DNA of 64,000 bases from an uncultured Deferribacteraceae bacterium. GTDB lineage: Bacteria > Chrysiogenota > Deferribacteres > Deferribacterales > Mucispirillaceae. Position 1 is the first letter of the stretch. Each line of letters starts with the position of its first letter. Where the stretch lies: NCBI GenBank assembly GCA_947041165.1, contig CAMRCY010000004.1, forward strand, positions 1-64,000. Reading direction: 5' to 3'. The notes below the pieces were generated by a model. That model was not told the DNA's origin. It saw nothing but the letters and a program-made list of their open reading frames with translations, and made no database searches. Below are positions 18,541 through 26,684 of this stretch, in pieces. The position numbers and the translations under genes are program-made.

Positions 18541-18807
18541 CTACTCCTCGAATTCATCTATATAAGCGTGTGGAAATCCTTCGAAACTTTTAAGACCTAA
18601 AATGTATGGTAGGTGTTGTAAAAATCCTCTACCTGCTGATTTACGAAAACGACGATACATAGAGAACACACCGATTGCGATCAAAAAGGCAACTATCCCA
18701 GTTACAACAAATGCGATAGTTAAAGCCATTAATCCGATAACTAGTTCATCACTCTCCCAAAATAATATAGCCATAGGACGTGATAAGTATTGAGGCATAG
18801 CAACCAT
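18541..18807 (-). CDS. traL: TraL-like inner-membrane protein
   Basis: An 88-residue protein with the TraL signature YLSRPMAILFWESDE followed by one long or two short membrane segments and a basic cytoplasmic tail ending in PHAYIDEFEE. TraL is the VirB3 counterpart of F-type systems and works with TraC. It lies three bases after the pilin gene stop. An in-frame ATG nine bases downstream is an alternative start. Confidence 0.9.
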   Translation of the reverse strand: MVAMPQYLSRPMAILFWESDELVIGLMALTIAFVVTGIVAFLIAIGVFSMYRRFRKSAGRGFLQHLPYILGLKSFEGFPHAYIDEFEE

Positions 18808-18810
18808 CTT

Positions 18811-19131
18811 CTAACCTATAACCTTAACTACTGTTCCTATGATCTCAATTCCAAATGTTGATACAATACTCTCTGCACCAAATGCAGTAGCAGTTGCTGC
18901 AACACCTAGTAACGCTGGAAAGATCTGTCCTTTAACAGCCATGAAACCTGTGAAAATTATTCCTACAACTCCAGCTGCAGCTCCTATTGGTCCTTTTATT
19001 ACATCGTTTATTAAAACATCATAAAAGGTGAACATTAAGTCGCCGTCTGTTGGAACTTCAACTGCGAATAGATCTGAACCTGTAAACATGATTACTCCAA
19101 ATAAAAAAAGTGGTGAAAATTTCTTAAACAT
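18811..19131 (-). CDS. traA: TraA/VirB2-like pilin precursor
   Basis: A 106-residue protein with a long signal sequence (to about residue 23, LFAVEV) and two hydrophobic segments in the mature part (about 48-68 and 70-90), separated by a short basic loop (VKGQ). This is the layout of F and VirB2 pilins. It is the first gene of the transfer operon, immediately before traL, exactly where F traA lies. The ribosome site AGGAGAG is just upstream. The membrane-bound peptidase domain fused to TraF may process it, but this is inference. Confidence 0.8.
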   Translation of the reverse strand: MFKKFSPLFLFGVIMFTGSDLFAVEVPTDGDLMFTFYDVLINDVIKGPIGAAAGVVGIIFTGFMAVKGQIFPALLGVAATATAFGAESIVSTFGIEIIGTVVKVIG

Positions 19132-19456
19132 AATATCTCTCCTGTAATATAAAATATTTGTACGATATACTTATTACTACTAAGGGTGTAACATTCAAGA
19201 ACTTATATATAAATTTTTATTCATTTGGAGTAAACTTTTTGATAGTTGAACTATCCTTTATCTAGCAGGCTCTCTTTAGCTTCGGTTTTTTGATAACACT
19301 TTTATGAAATTTGGGAGATTGATTTTAAACCATATAAATTTATAAGGTTTTTAGATTTTTTTAGAATTTTTGATTGAATTTGTTGATATTATTGAATAAC
19401 TACTGGATTTTAGATATAGCGATATTACTTGATATAGTAACTGCTCTTAAACTTGT
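19132..19456. promoter_or_regulatory. intergenic control region upstream of the transfer operon
   Basis: No gene is visible. On the minus strand this is the leader of the pilin-traG operon. It holds the 15-base palindrome GATAGTTGAACTATC at about 19,240-19,254, whose half-sites (AACTATC) recur as ACCAACTATCC boxes upstream of the equivalent gene block at 23.0 kb. It also holds an AT-rich palindrome around 19,331-19,343. It is probably an operator/promoter region; no clear sigma-70 boxes could be fixed. Confidence 0.4.
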
Positions 19457-20956
19457 TTAATTGATTAACGCTGAGATGATCTCAGGTGGTGCATGGCTTC
19501 GTAATTGATCTAAGCCTTTCTTGATAAGCCTGCTTGCTTGCGTAAATGAACATTTATACTTCTTCTCTAACTCTCTTAAACTATACGTTTTATACTCCTC
19601 ATTTAATCCGAAATGATCTGATATAATATCTGCAATATTACTATCTATTTTACCTAACAACTCTGTTATATACTCTCTAATATTATCATGGTAGATATCG
19701 TTTGTAGCCTCTTGATCGACTGTTGCAATTCTATCTTGTAGATCGCTTATATCTTCATGATGAAATTTTATTATATCATTGTTGGTTGTTGTGGAACGTT
19801 TACTCGTCATAAATTTCTGCATACTATATTTTAAACTATTGAGTAGGTGGCTATCAATTTTATCTCTATTCTCTTTGATATCCAAAAGTAGAAGAATTCT
19901 TGCTTCTTGAATAAAATCATCTAAATCGATATCAGACACACCGTACGACCATCTGTAATACCAACCTTTTAAAGTGTTACTTGATTTAGTGATTATCGCC
20001 TCTACCTTCGATGTAGATAGATCATTGTACTCTTTATTGATATCACAAGTGCTTACGTTCTCTGATGGCGTTTCACAGTTAAGCAATGAGTATATTACTC
20101 CGTTTGCTTTCCTGCGTGAGATATAGAAAGATGCTTCATCTTTTAATCTACTGAAAATATTTTTTATATGTGTTGGAGAGTGAACACGATCTTTATATCT
20201 TTCAGATTTATATAAGTATGCGATGATATGTTTTAGATCGTTATAGCTGTAGCCTTTGATAAGTAGATTTCTAAGACTGCTGGTATAACTTTTAATTTTG
20301 TCATCAGTTAAAATTGTAGTAGTAAGATTTTTAAAAAGAGTTGCAAGTAGAGTGCTTTGTTTGTCGATTAACTCTTTATCGAAGTAGCCAGCTAAACGGT
20401 TGCTATTAAGTTTATATTGATAAACTCTACCGACAAGTTTTTTAGTTAGAAATCCGTTACTCTCCAAAATTGAAATAATACTACTGATACTACTTACACA
20501 GCGATCAGCCTCTAACTCTTTTTTAAGTGAGCTTATAGAGAACGTTAATTCATCATTACCGTGTAAAACGTGTTGACGAAATTTATTGATGATAGCTGCA
20601 GTTATGTATTCAGGAATATCGATAAGATCGACACCCTCAAGCATAGATATTAAGCGATTGTTGTTAGGGTATAGTTGAGTATTAACTTTATACAATTTTC
20701 TTGCATAGAGTGAGTTCTTTCTTGAAGTGATTAATCCGATCTCTTCAAGATGATTTAATTTTATGCGTAGAGTAGGGATAGATTTATCGTAGAACGATAA
20801 TCGTTTGATATCGTAAATATCTAACTCATCTTTTGACGAAAAGTATATTTGATTAAGCAGGACAGTTAATTCATAACTACCAGTTAATTTAAGATACGAC
20901 TTATATATCGGTATTTTGACTGAGTTGGACTCGATCGGTAACTTATGATTCAACAT
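19457..20956 (-). CDS. winged-helix / sigma-factor-like regulator (left paralog)
   Basis: A 499-residue protein. The N-terminal ~240 residues contain two winged-helix-like units (SFYDKSIPTLRIKLNHLEEIGLI, and a second around 150-195). After a linker, residues about 335-370 contain DIDLDDFIQEARILLL, similar to sigma-70 region 2. The last ~60 residues (SDHFGLNEEYKTYSLREL..KYKCSFTQASRLIKKGLDQLR) look like sigma region 4. It is a clear paralog of the gene at 21,325, which runs in the opposite direction on the other side of tRNA-Leu. It may be a transcription regulator or alternative sigma factor for the element to its left; a replication-initiator role is an alternative. No named family is recognised. 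Confidence 0.6.
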   Translation of the reverse strand: MLNHKLPIESNSVKIPIYKSYLKLTGSYELTVLLNQIYFSSKDELDIYDIKRLSFYDKSIPTLRIKLNHLEEIGLITSRKNSLYARKLYKVNTQLYPNNNRLISMLEGVDLIDIPEYITAAIINKFRQHVLHGNDELTFSISSLKKELEADRCVSSISSIISILESNGFLTKKLVGRVYQYKLNSNRLAGYFDKELIDKQSTLLATLFKNLTTTILTDDKIKSYTSSLRNLLIKGYSYNDLKHIIAYLYKSERYKDRVHSPTHIKNIFSRLKDEASFYISRRKANGVIYSLLNCETPSENVSTCDINKEYNDLSTSKVEAIITKSSNTLKGWYYRWSYGVSDIDLDDFIQEARILLLLDIKENRDKIDSHLLNSLKYSMQKFMTSKRSTTTNNDIIKFHHEDISDLQDRIATVDQEATNDIYHDNIREYITELLGKIDSNIADIISDHFGLNEEYKTYSLRELEKKYKCSFTQASRLIKKGLDQLRSHAPPEIISALIN

Positions 20957-20997
20957 AAGCGACCTATGAGTAGAGAGGTAAATTGTAAGGGTTTAAG

Positions 20998-21024
20998 TTC
21001 GCTCCCCAATAAAAGAGGAGCGAA
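20998..21024. terminator. hairpin between tRNA-Leu and the left regulator gene
   Basis: TTCGCTCC (20,998-21,005) pairs with GGAGCGAA (21,017-21,024). It lies downstream of the tRNA on the minus strand and could end or attenuate tRNA transcription before the regulator gene. There is no long U tract on the minus strand, so termination is uncertain. Confidence 0.4.
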
Positions 21025-21156
21025 AACTTTGTATCCGTAGCTTTTCTTTAAAAGTCTAACATTTTTAAGAAGTGTGTTTTTTGGTAACAGAGCTACTGAT
21101 ACTATTCGAGCTATTATAATTTAATATTATAGCGATGAACCACTCAGATTATAAAA

Positions 21157-21240
21157 TGCCCAAGGCCGGACTTGAACCGGCACAGCCTTGCGACCGAGGG
21201 ATTTTAAATCCCTTGCGTCTACCTTTTCCGCCACTCGGGC
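21157..21240 (-). tRNA. tRNA-Leu(UAA)
   Basis: The reverse strand folds as a class II tRNA. The acceptor is GCCCGAG/CTTGGGC with discriminator A at 21,157. The anticodon stem AGGGA/TCCCT encloses loop TTTAAAA, giving anticodon UAA. There is a short variable arm (GGTCGCAAGGCTG region) and a T loop GGTTCAAGTCC. CCA is not encoded. The gene is intact. Its 5' half and immediate upstream sequence are repeated at 50,228-50,282, showing that an element integrated in the anticodon arm, so the 5' half and promoter of this copy are probably element-supplied. It is the only tRNA seen in the window. Confidence 0.95.
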
Positions 21241-21253
21241 TGATTTTATATTC
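21199..21253. repeat. att site (left copy) of the 29-kb element
   Basis: The 55 bases from GGATTTTAAATCCC through the tRNA 5' end to TTATATTC recur at 50,228-50,282 in direct orientation; the left copy starts with the same GGATTTT at 21,199. Beyond the identical core the two flanks remain partly similar for about 50 more bases. The crossover is most likely at the palindromic anticodon arm. This is the left junction within the intact tRNA. Confidence 0.85.
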
Positions 21254-21324
21254 CTTACGGAAAAGTATAATTACATAATCTTACGTTTTTGTCAATACCC
21301 TAAAAGCATTACTGGGTATCTATC

Positions 21325-22827
21325 ATGAGTACGGTTGCTAAAAGATGTAAACCGTCTTCAATACAAATACCTATATATGTTGAATTATTAGATCAATATA
21401 ACACCTATGAAGATACAGCACTCATCAATCAAATGTTATATATGGATCGTCCGTTATCGATATGGGATATCAAAAATCTAACGCTTTACGATAAATCAAT
21501 AAGAACATTAAGAAAGCGTTTGAACTCACTTGTATGCAGAGGGATTTTAACAAGAACAGCACACCCTACTCTATACAATAAATCTTATTATACGGCTAAC
21601 AAAAATATCCTTATACCTACAAGCAACAAACTTGTAACCTTAATCGAATCTAAAGATATGGTTCACGGCGATTATCACTCTGCAGCTGTTATTAATCATT
21701 TTAGAGGTTTAGTATCTGCTGAGAAATATAAGGAAACTATATCGGTAGCAGAGATATCATCTAAACTACAAATGGATATATCTACAACATCGATCAGACG
21801 ACGTATTGAGGTTTTAGAAAGATCAGGTATCTTTAAGCGTAAACTTATTGGACGTGTGTATGAGTATGAATTAAATAGCGATCTACTACTACAGAATTAT
21901 ACTCCAGAGTTGATCGCTTACGCTTCAGATAAGTTGGCAGATATTTTTACTATATACTTAGAGAATAAAAATAAATATATCCCTAAAGGCTTAAAAGAAT
22001 CATTCACACGTTTATTAGAAAACGGATATGATTTTGTATCGATAAAACATATCATAGCATATCTTGGAATCGGTAAAAGCGATTACACAAAAAGTATCTT
22101 CACTGTAAAAAATATCAAAACTCATTACGAAGATCTTGCTTATAAATCATCTAAAGAGTTATCGAAAAGAAAAGCTAACAGATACATCTACAAACTGTTA
22201 AACGGTTTAATAAATTTCACTAACACCGTTGCTGTTGCAATAGCTCCAGTAGTTACGGATAATGCCTCGCTAGAGCATCTATTATGGTTTGAGGTAGATA
22301 AACTTGTTAATAGCCGTATCGCTCCTCTAAAGGCGTTATATAACAAATATAGTTATAATACTGGACTTGATTATGAAGATTTAATAAATGAATGTAAATT
22401 GTTTCTATTTAAGAAATCTAAAAATAATAATATATCTCCTGATAAAATAAAAAGTACAACTATACATGGATATATCCGTCAATATTGTAATAGTCTGCGA
22501 TCTAACTCTAGCAATGTAGAAATCGATAATATCGATCATCTACCTGCCTTAGAGTTTCAAAACGATCTGCACAGTGATATTGATAATTACGATTACGATA
22601 ATGTAATGGATAAAGTATCAGACAAGTTCAAAGATATCCCTGAGAAAGCTATGGCGATCATTTTAGATATGCTTGGAGCAGATGGGATCAAATTAACTCA
22701 ACGTGAGGCATCAAAAAAGTATAGCATACCGTTAAGCTCATTTAATAACTATATTAAACCGTATTTCGATGCTGTTAAGCGTATCGCAGGGATAGATATA
22801 GAAATAGAGGAACACTCCTCCTCTTAA
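21325..22827 (+). CDS. winged-helix / sigma-factor-like regulator (right paralog)
   Basis: A 500-residue paralog of the protein at 19,457-20,956. Shared features are an N-terminal winged-helix-like unit (LTLYDKSIRTLRKRLNSL), a second near 130-200 and a conserved block KRKANRYIYKLLNG. A sigma region 2-like helix lies near residue 350 (GLDYEDLINECKLFLF) and a C-terminal HTH near 455-485 (LTQREASKKYSIPLSSFNNYI). It is the first gene inside the 29-kb element, 85 bases from the tRNA 5' end. There is no good ribosome site before ATG 21,325. Instead its start overlaps by ATGA the stop of a reading frame that crosses the att site and would be complete only in the excised circle. A candidate regulator of the repeated promoter motif in this element. 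Confidence 0.6.
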   Translation: MSTVAKRCKPSSIQIPIYVELLDQYNTYEDTALINQMLYMDRPLSIWDIKNLTLYDKSIRTLRKRLNSLVCRGILTRTAHPTLYNKSYYTANKNILIPTSNKLVTLIESKDMVHGDYHSAAVINHFRGLVSAEKYKETISVAEISSKLQMDISTTSIRRRIEVLERSGIFKRKLIGRVYEYELNSDLLLQNYTPELIAYASDKLADIFTIYLENKNKYIPKGLKESFTRLLENGYDFVSIKHIIAYLGIGKSDYTKSIFTVKNIKTHYEDLAYKSSKELSKRKANRYIYKLLNGLINFTNTVAVAIAPVVTDNASLEHLLWFEVDKLVNSRIAPLKALYNKYSYNTGLDYEDLINECKLFLFKKSKNNNISPDKIKSTTIHGYIRQYCNSLRSNSSNVEIDNIDHLPALEFQNDLHSDIDNYDYDNVMDKVSDKFKDIPEKAMAIILDMLGADGIKLTQREASKKYSIPLSSFNNYIKPYFDAVKRIAGIDIEIEEHSSS

Positions 22828-23199
22828 CCGATATAGAGTAATCACCGTACCTAAAACCTATAAAACACCATTTAATTCGATAAAAAACCCATTAACAGTA
22901 CCACTATATCTAAAATTAAGTATTTTTCGTAAAAATCAATCTAAAAAAATAGTAAAACAACCCAAAAATAGAAAAAACAACGATTTTTATAGTATTTATT
23001 ACTCTATGCACCACTTTTGACCAACTATCCATTAAAAAGCACCAACTATCCCCCATTTTTAACAGGTATAAAGAAGATTTAAGATAAAGGTATTCTTATC
23101 TTTACTAATTAAGAATGTTTAATCCATAAAAAAATATGTTGTTAATTTATACAATTCTCGAACAAGCCTCTGATATATAAGGGTGAGAGGAATTTATTT
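22828..23199. promoter_or_regulatory. 372-base intergenic control region with paired ACCAACTATCC boxes
   Basis: No gene is visible. The 11-base box ACCAACTATCC occurs at 23,020-23,030 and 23,041-23,051, exactly 21 bases apart (two helical turns). A hairpin AAGATAA...TTATCTT lies further downstream near 23,083-23,104, and the promoter-like motif at 23,156 ends the region. Parts resemble the mirror-image spacer left of the other paralog. Probably an operator region for the 23,200 operon. Confidence 0.45.
23156..23184 (+). promoter_or_regulatory. repeated promoter motif, copy A
   Basis: The box TCTCGAACAAG is followed, after CCTC, by TGATATATAAGGGT. Identical spacing is found at 37,834 (minus), 40,206 (minus) and 44,280 (plus), always shortly upstream of a first gene. 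TATATA would serve as the -10 element. Here the gene starts at 23,200. Confidence 0.65.
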
Positions 23200-24000
23200 A
23201 TGATAGATAATAAACTAATTGATTTTACAAGTTGCGATATAGAAGAGATTAATTCTTACGTTGAATCTATATCGAATAAATATAACCTTTCAACTGATAG
23301 CATATTAGATACTTTACAGATCATATTAAGTGAAGTTCTCACAGAAGAGTTAGGTTACAAAGTTATTGCTAAGATGAGTAGCACCACCCTTTCTATTTTT
23401 GGATATATGAATCAACACGGTATAGAGAACGAATTTCCATTATCGTTAAATAATATTAAAAAACATCATATCAAAAAAATCTTTCAACTGTTTCTTCAAA
23501 AATTATCAGCACAAGAAGAAGAGAAACTTTTAGAAAAATATAAGTATCTAAAAAGATCTATTATTCAAGGCAAGATAGTGAAAAAGCATAATGACGAATA
23601 CCTTGTAAGCATTATCACAAATATAACTGCAGATGAAGAAGTAGAAGTGATAGCTCATTGTAACAAAAACTCATTTTTTAAAAGTGAAACAGAAGAACTA
23701 CAACCTAGTGAATTATGGTTTCAAGTAAACAATGTAAAAGTTGAAGAGTATGAAGGCGTATATAGACTAGTAATAAGTTTAACAAGAAAGAGTATGGAAC
23801 TTCCTTTACAGTTCATCAAACAAACTGTCAATGATAGCACCTTAAAACTAAAAATAATCTATCGTGCAAACGGTATTTATAAAATAAGAACATCAAGAAA
23901 AATCCCTAAATCAACATTAGAGATACTGTACAAAGAATTTAAAGATGAGAAATTTATTTTTAAGTTAGATCAAAAAACAGTTGGTATTAATAATGGATAA
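23200..24000 (+). CDS. hypothetical protein upstream of the coupling-protein chimera
   Basis: A 266-residue, Lys/Ile-rich soluble protein with no signal peptide or membrane segment. The first ~110 residues look helical. The middle (RSIIQGKIVKKHNDEYLVSI) has a beta-rich look and could be an OB/S1-like fold, only weakly reminiscent of NusA. I do not recognise the family. It is driven by promoter motif copy A and overlaps the next gene by eight bases, so the two are probably translated together. A DNA-processing or accessory transfer role is a guess from position. Confidence 0.55.
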   Translation: MIDNKLIDFTSCDIEEINSYVESISNKYNLSTDSILDTLQIILSEVLTEELGYKVIAKMSSTTLSIFGYMNQHGIENEFPLSLNNIKKHHIKKIFQLFLQKLSAQEEEKLLEKYKYLKRSIIQGKIVKKHNDEYLVSIITNITADEEVEVIAHCNKNSFFKSETEELQPSELWFQVNNVKVEEYEGVYRLVISLTRKSMELPLQFIKQTVNDSTLKLKIIYRANGIYKIRTSRKIPKSTLEILYKEFKDEKFIFKLDQKTVGINNG

Positions 24001-26395
24001 AGAAAGAAACCTACAACTAGGTATGGGATATCATCTCAAACGTATAGCTGATCGCAAGGTAATTAAAATATCAATACCTGCATCGCACAGAACAAGTCAT
24101 ATGTGGGTATTTGGTACAACTCGAGTTGGTAAAACTAAATTGCTTGAGAGTATTATCGAGCAAGATATACCAGCTGGTTTAAGCGTTGTTATTATCGATC
24201 CTAAAGGCGATGATGGTTTATTTTCTAAAGTTGTGCAGGTTGCTAAAAAGTGTGGACGTCTATCTGACTTGATGTTATTCACTCCTATCTTTCCAGAGTG
24301 TAGCGTACATTTTAATCCTCTAAAACATTTCTATATGATAGAGGAACAAGTTGCTCATATTATCTCAGGAATTGCAGCAGGTAAAGAACCATTTTTTAAG
24401 AATGTAACTTTGATGGCTATAAACGTAGCCTCCTTGATACCTAAAAAGAATTGTAGAGTATTAATTATCTGTCCAGGGCATTTAGTTAAAAAATGGAAAA
24501 GAGAGATTATATCTACAGATAAAAATCATGGAGAAATTCGTATCCTTTATAAAATATCGGATATCAATCTTGAAGCTCCGATAGGCAGAGAATATTGGAT
24601 CATCGGTAAAGAGAAAGCTAAACTGCATTACAGTTTAAAAAAAGTTTATCATTACAGTCGACGAAAAGGTATCTGTTGTCCATCATGCTACTCTCCACTT
24701 GATGAGGAAGAGAAAGATGCGAATAAATGTAGTAAAGAAAATTGTGGATCAAAATTCACAACTGCTGATAACACCAAGTTTAGAAGATTTGCTTTAGCAG
24801 ATTATATTAGACGCAAAAAGAATTTATGTAGAATTGAAATGTTGATAGCTGATGAAGTTCATGAACTTAAAGGTGGAGATACGGCACAAGGACAGGCCTT
24901 TCATGCACTTTGTGTAGCTAGCAATAAAACCTTAGCATTAACTGGTACGCTTATGGGTGGTTATGCTAGTAATTTGTATTACTTATTATTTAGAATGTTT
25001 AGTAAGAAATTTATTGAGAGAGGATATAAACACAACTCATCAAGTAAGTTCTCTACAGACTTTGGTGTGGTAGAAGAAGTTGTCGAACAGAAAGTTCTAA
25101 ACGATAGAATTGCATCACTTGCAAAAGTTAAACAGACTAGAAAGATAAAAGAGAAGCCTGGGATATCTCCCCTACTCTTACCAGAGTTTTTATTAGAGAA
25201 CACTGTGTATGTGTGGGTATCAGATATATCTGACGCGTTGCCAAGCTATGATGAGTATGTAGAGATCGTTCCGATGACTGATGAACAATCACATGTATAT
25301 AAGTTATTTGAGCGAGATCTACAACGTGTCGTATATGAGGCGTTAGCGAAAAGAGATAACAGATTATTAGGAGCGTTAGTCAATTCATTATTCGCATTAC
25401 CTGATGGAGCAAGACGTGGAGAGATGGTGTTCGATCCTGATGCAAAAGCACATGGCGTGGAACAAGTGTTGTGTTCAGCCGAACCTTTGTATCTCGATAT
25501 ATTGCCTAAGGAAGAAAAATTAATTGAACTTGTCTTAGAGGAGAAATCTAAAGGACGTAAAGTTGCTATCTTTTTAGAGCATACTGGAACTAGGGATTTA
25601 ATCCCTGATTTAGAGGAACGCTTATCAAGAAATGGCATTAGTGCTTTAGTTTTACGATCAAATACTGTACCCACTGATAAACGTGAGGAGTGGTTGACGA
25701 AGAATATTGAAAGTGAAAATCCTGATGTTTTAATCTGTAATCCAAGCTTAGTAAAAACTGGTTTAGACCTGCTTAGTTTTCCAACTATAATCTATTTTCA
25801 AGTTGGCTTTAATGTTTATACATTGAGACAATCATCAAGACGAAGTTGGAGAATTGGACAAACTCAAGATGTTAAGGTTATATACCTTGCATACTCGAAC
25901 ACAGCACAGAGCAGAGCTTTAAACTTGATAGCTAATAAGTTAGAAACATCGAACGCAGTTGAGGGCAAATTCTCAGCTGATGGATTAACAAAAATGAGCT
26001 CATCATCAGACTCATCATTGTTGTTTGCACTTGCGAAAGAGCTTGTCGGCAATAAGAGTGTCAATGATAATGAGATCAAAAGAAATTTTGCAAAGTATCG
26101 AAGTAGTGAAAGTGTACAAGACAGAAGTCTAGCCACTTCTGATACGTTTGTAGAGGATCAATTCAAAGAGTTGTATAATAAGGTTTTCACGATCATATCG
26201 CCTTATCGTGCAGAAGAAGACAACGCTGTTATTTGTGAAAGTGATAGTGTAAGTAGTGTTGAGATTAGTGATCTACAGAGTGATACAGTTTCTATATGTA
26301 AGGAGAAGAAGTCCACGAATTTTCTAGCAAAAGCGAGTATGTTATTTGACAACAATCGCCAGCTTACGGTAGAGGATTTTTTGTCGTTGTGTTAG
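23993..26395 (+). CDS. chimera: N-terminal TraD/VirD4 coupling-protein fragment joined to SNF2-family helicase lacking motif I
   Basis: An 800-residue protein from ATG 23,993 (overlapping the upstream stop). Residues about 1-144 are the start of a TraD-type coupling protein: SHMWVFGTTRVGKTKLLE with Walker A near 41-48, VVIIDPKGD, and FNPLKHF..EEQVAHIISGIAAGKEPFFKNVT. The sequence then switches within a few residues to an SNF2/RapA-type helicase at motif Ia (VLIICPGHLVKKWKRE). That part has a CPSC..CSKENC zinc ribbon, motif II DEVH, motif III ALTGT, motif V CNPSLVKTGLDLL and motif VI SSRRSWRIGQTQ. The helicase's own motif I is absent. The join looks like an in-frame deletion between two genes. 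Activity is uncertain. Confidence 0.8.
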   Translation: MDKERNLQLGMGYHLKRIADRKVIKISIPASHRTSHMWVFGTTRVGKTKLLESIIEQDIPAGLSVVIIDPKGDDGLFSKVVQVAKKCGRLSDLMLFTPIFPECSVHFNPLKHFYMIEEQVAHIISGIAAGKEPFFKNVTLMAINVASLIPKKNCRVLIICPGHLVKKWKREIISTDKNHGEIRILYKISDINLEAPIGREYWIIGKEKAKLHYSLKKVYHYSRRKGICCPSCYSPLDEEEKDANKCSKENCGSKFTTADNTKFRRFALADYIRRKKNLCRIEMLIADEVHELKGGDTAQGQAFHALCVASNKTLALTGTLMGGYASNLYYLLFRMFSKKFIERGYKHNSSSKFSTDFGVVEEVVEQKVLNDRIASLAKVKQTRKIKEKPGISPLLLPEFLLENTVYVWVSDISDALPSYDEYVEIVPMTDEQSHVYKLFERDLQRVVYEALAKRDNRLLGALVNSLFALPDGARRGEMVFDPDAKAHGVEQVLCSAEPLYLDILPKEEKLIELVLEEKSKGRKVAIFLEHTGTRDLIPDLEERLSRNGISALVLRSNTVPTDKREEWLTKNIESENPDVLICNPSLVKTGLDLLSFPTIIYFQVGFNVYTLRQSSRRSWRIGQTQDVKVIYLAYSNTAQSRALNLIANKLETSNAVEGKFSADGLTKMSSSSDSSLLFALAKELVGNKSVNDNEIKRNFAKYRSSESVQDRSLATSDTFVEDQFKELYNKVFTIISPYRAEEDNAVICESDSVSSVEISDLQSDTVSICKEKKSTNFLAKASMLFDNNRQLTVEDFLSLC

Positions 26396-26447
26396 AGCTG
26401 TATGATGTAAGATTATATCAACGAAATGAAATTATATTAATAAAATT

Positions 26448-26473
26448 AGCCTAGATTATTCTAGGCTTTTTTT
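26448..26473 (+). terminator. rho-independent terminator
   Basis: AGCCTAG pairs with CTAGGCT across a six-base loop and is followed by seven T. It ends the operon of the coupling-protein/helicase chimera. Confidence 0.9.
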
Positions 26474-26684
26474 GTGTGTAAAAGGCTATTACAAAAAACT
26501 TAATTAGAAATAAAATAGCTTTTTTATACAAAATATTATATCATCATAGGTGATTTATAAGAGTATTTTATAGCCTAGTCTGATTTAGTGTAAAGTTTGC
26601 AATACTTTAAAACACCATAAAAACTCAAAACTACTTTATGAAATGTTTTTCTAAATAATGCTTGAGATGAGAGGGTTAAATATT

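Noticed and set aside
23200-24000. Naming the 266-aa protein NusA-like
   Set aside because: Only a vague resemblance in a short beta-rich stretch; no KH or complete S1 signature.
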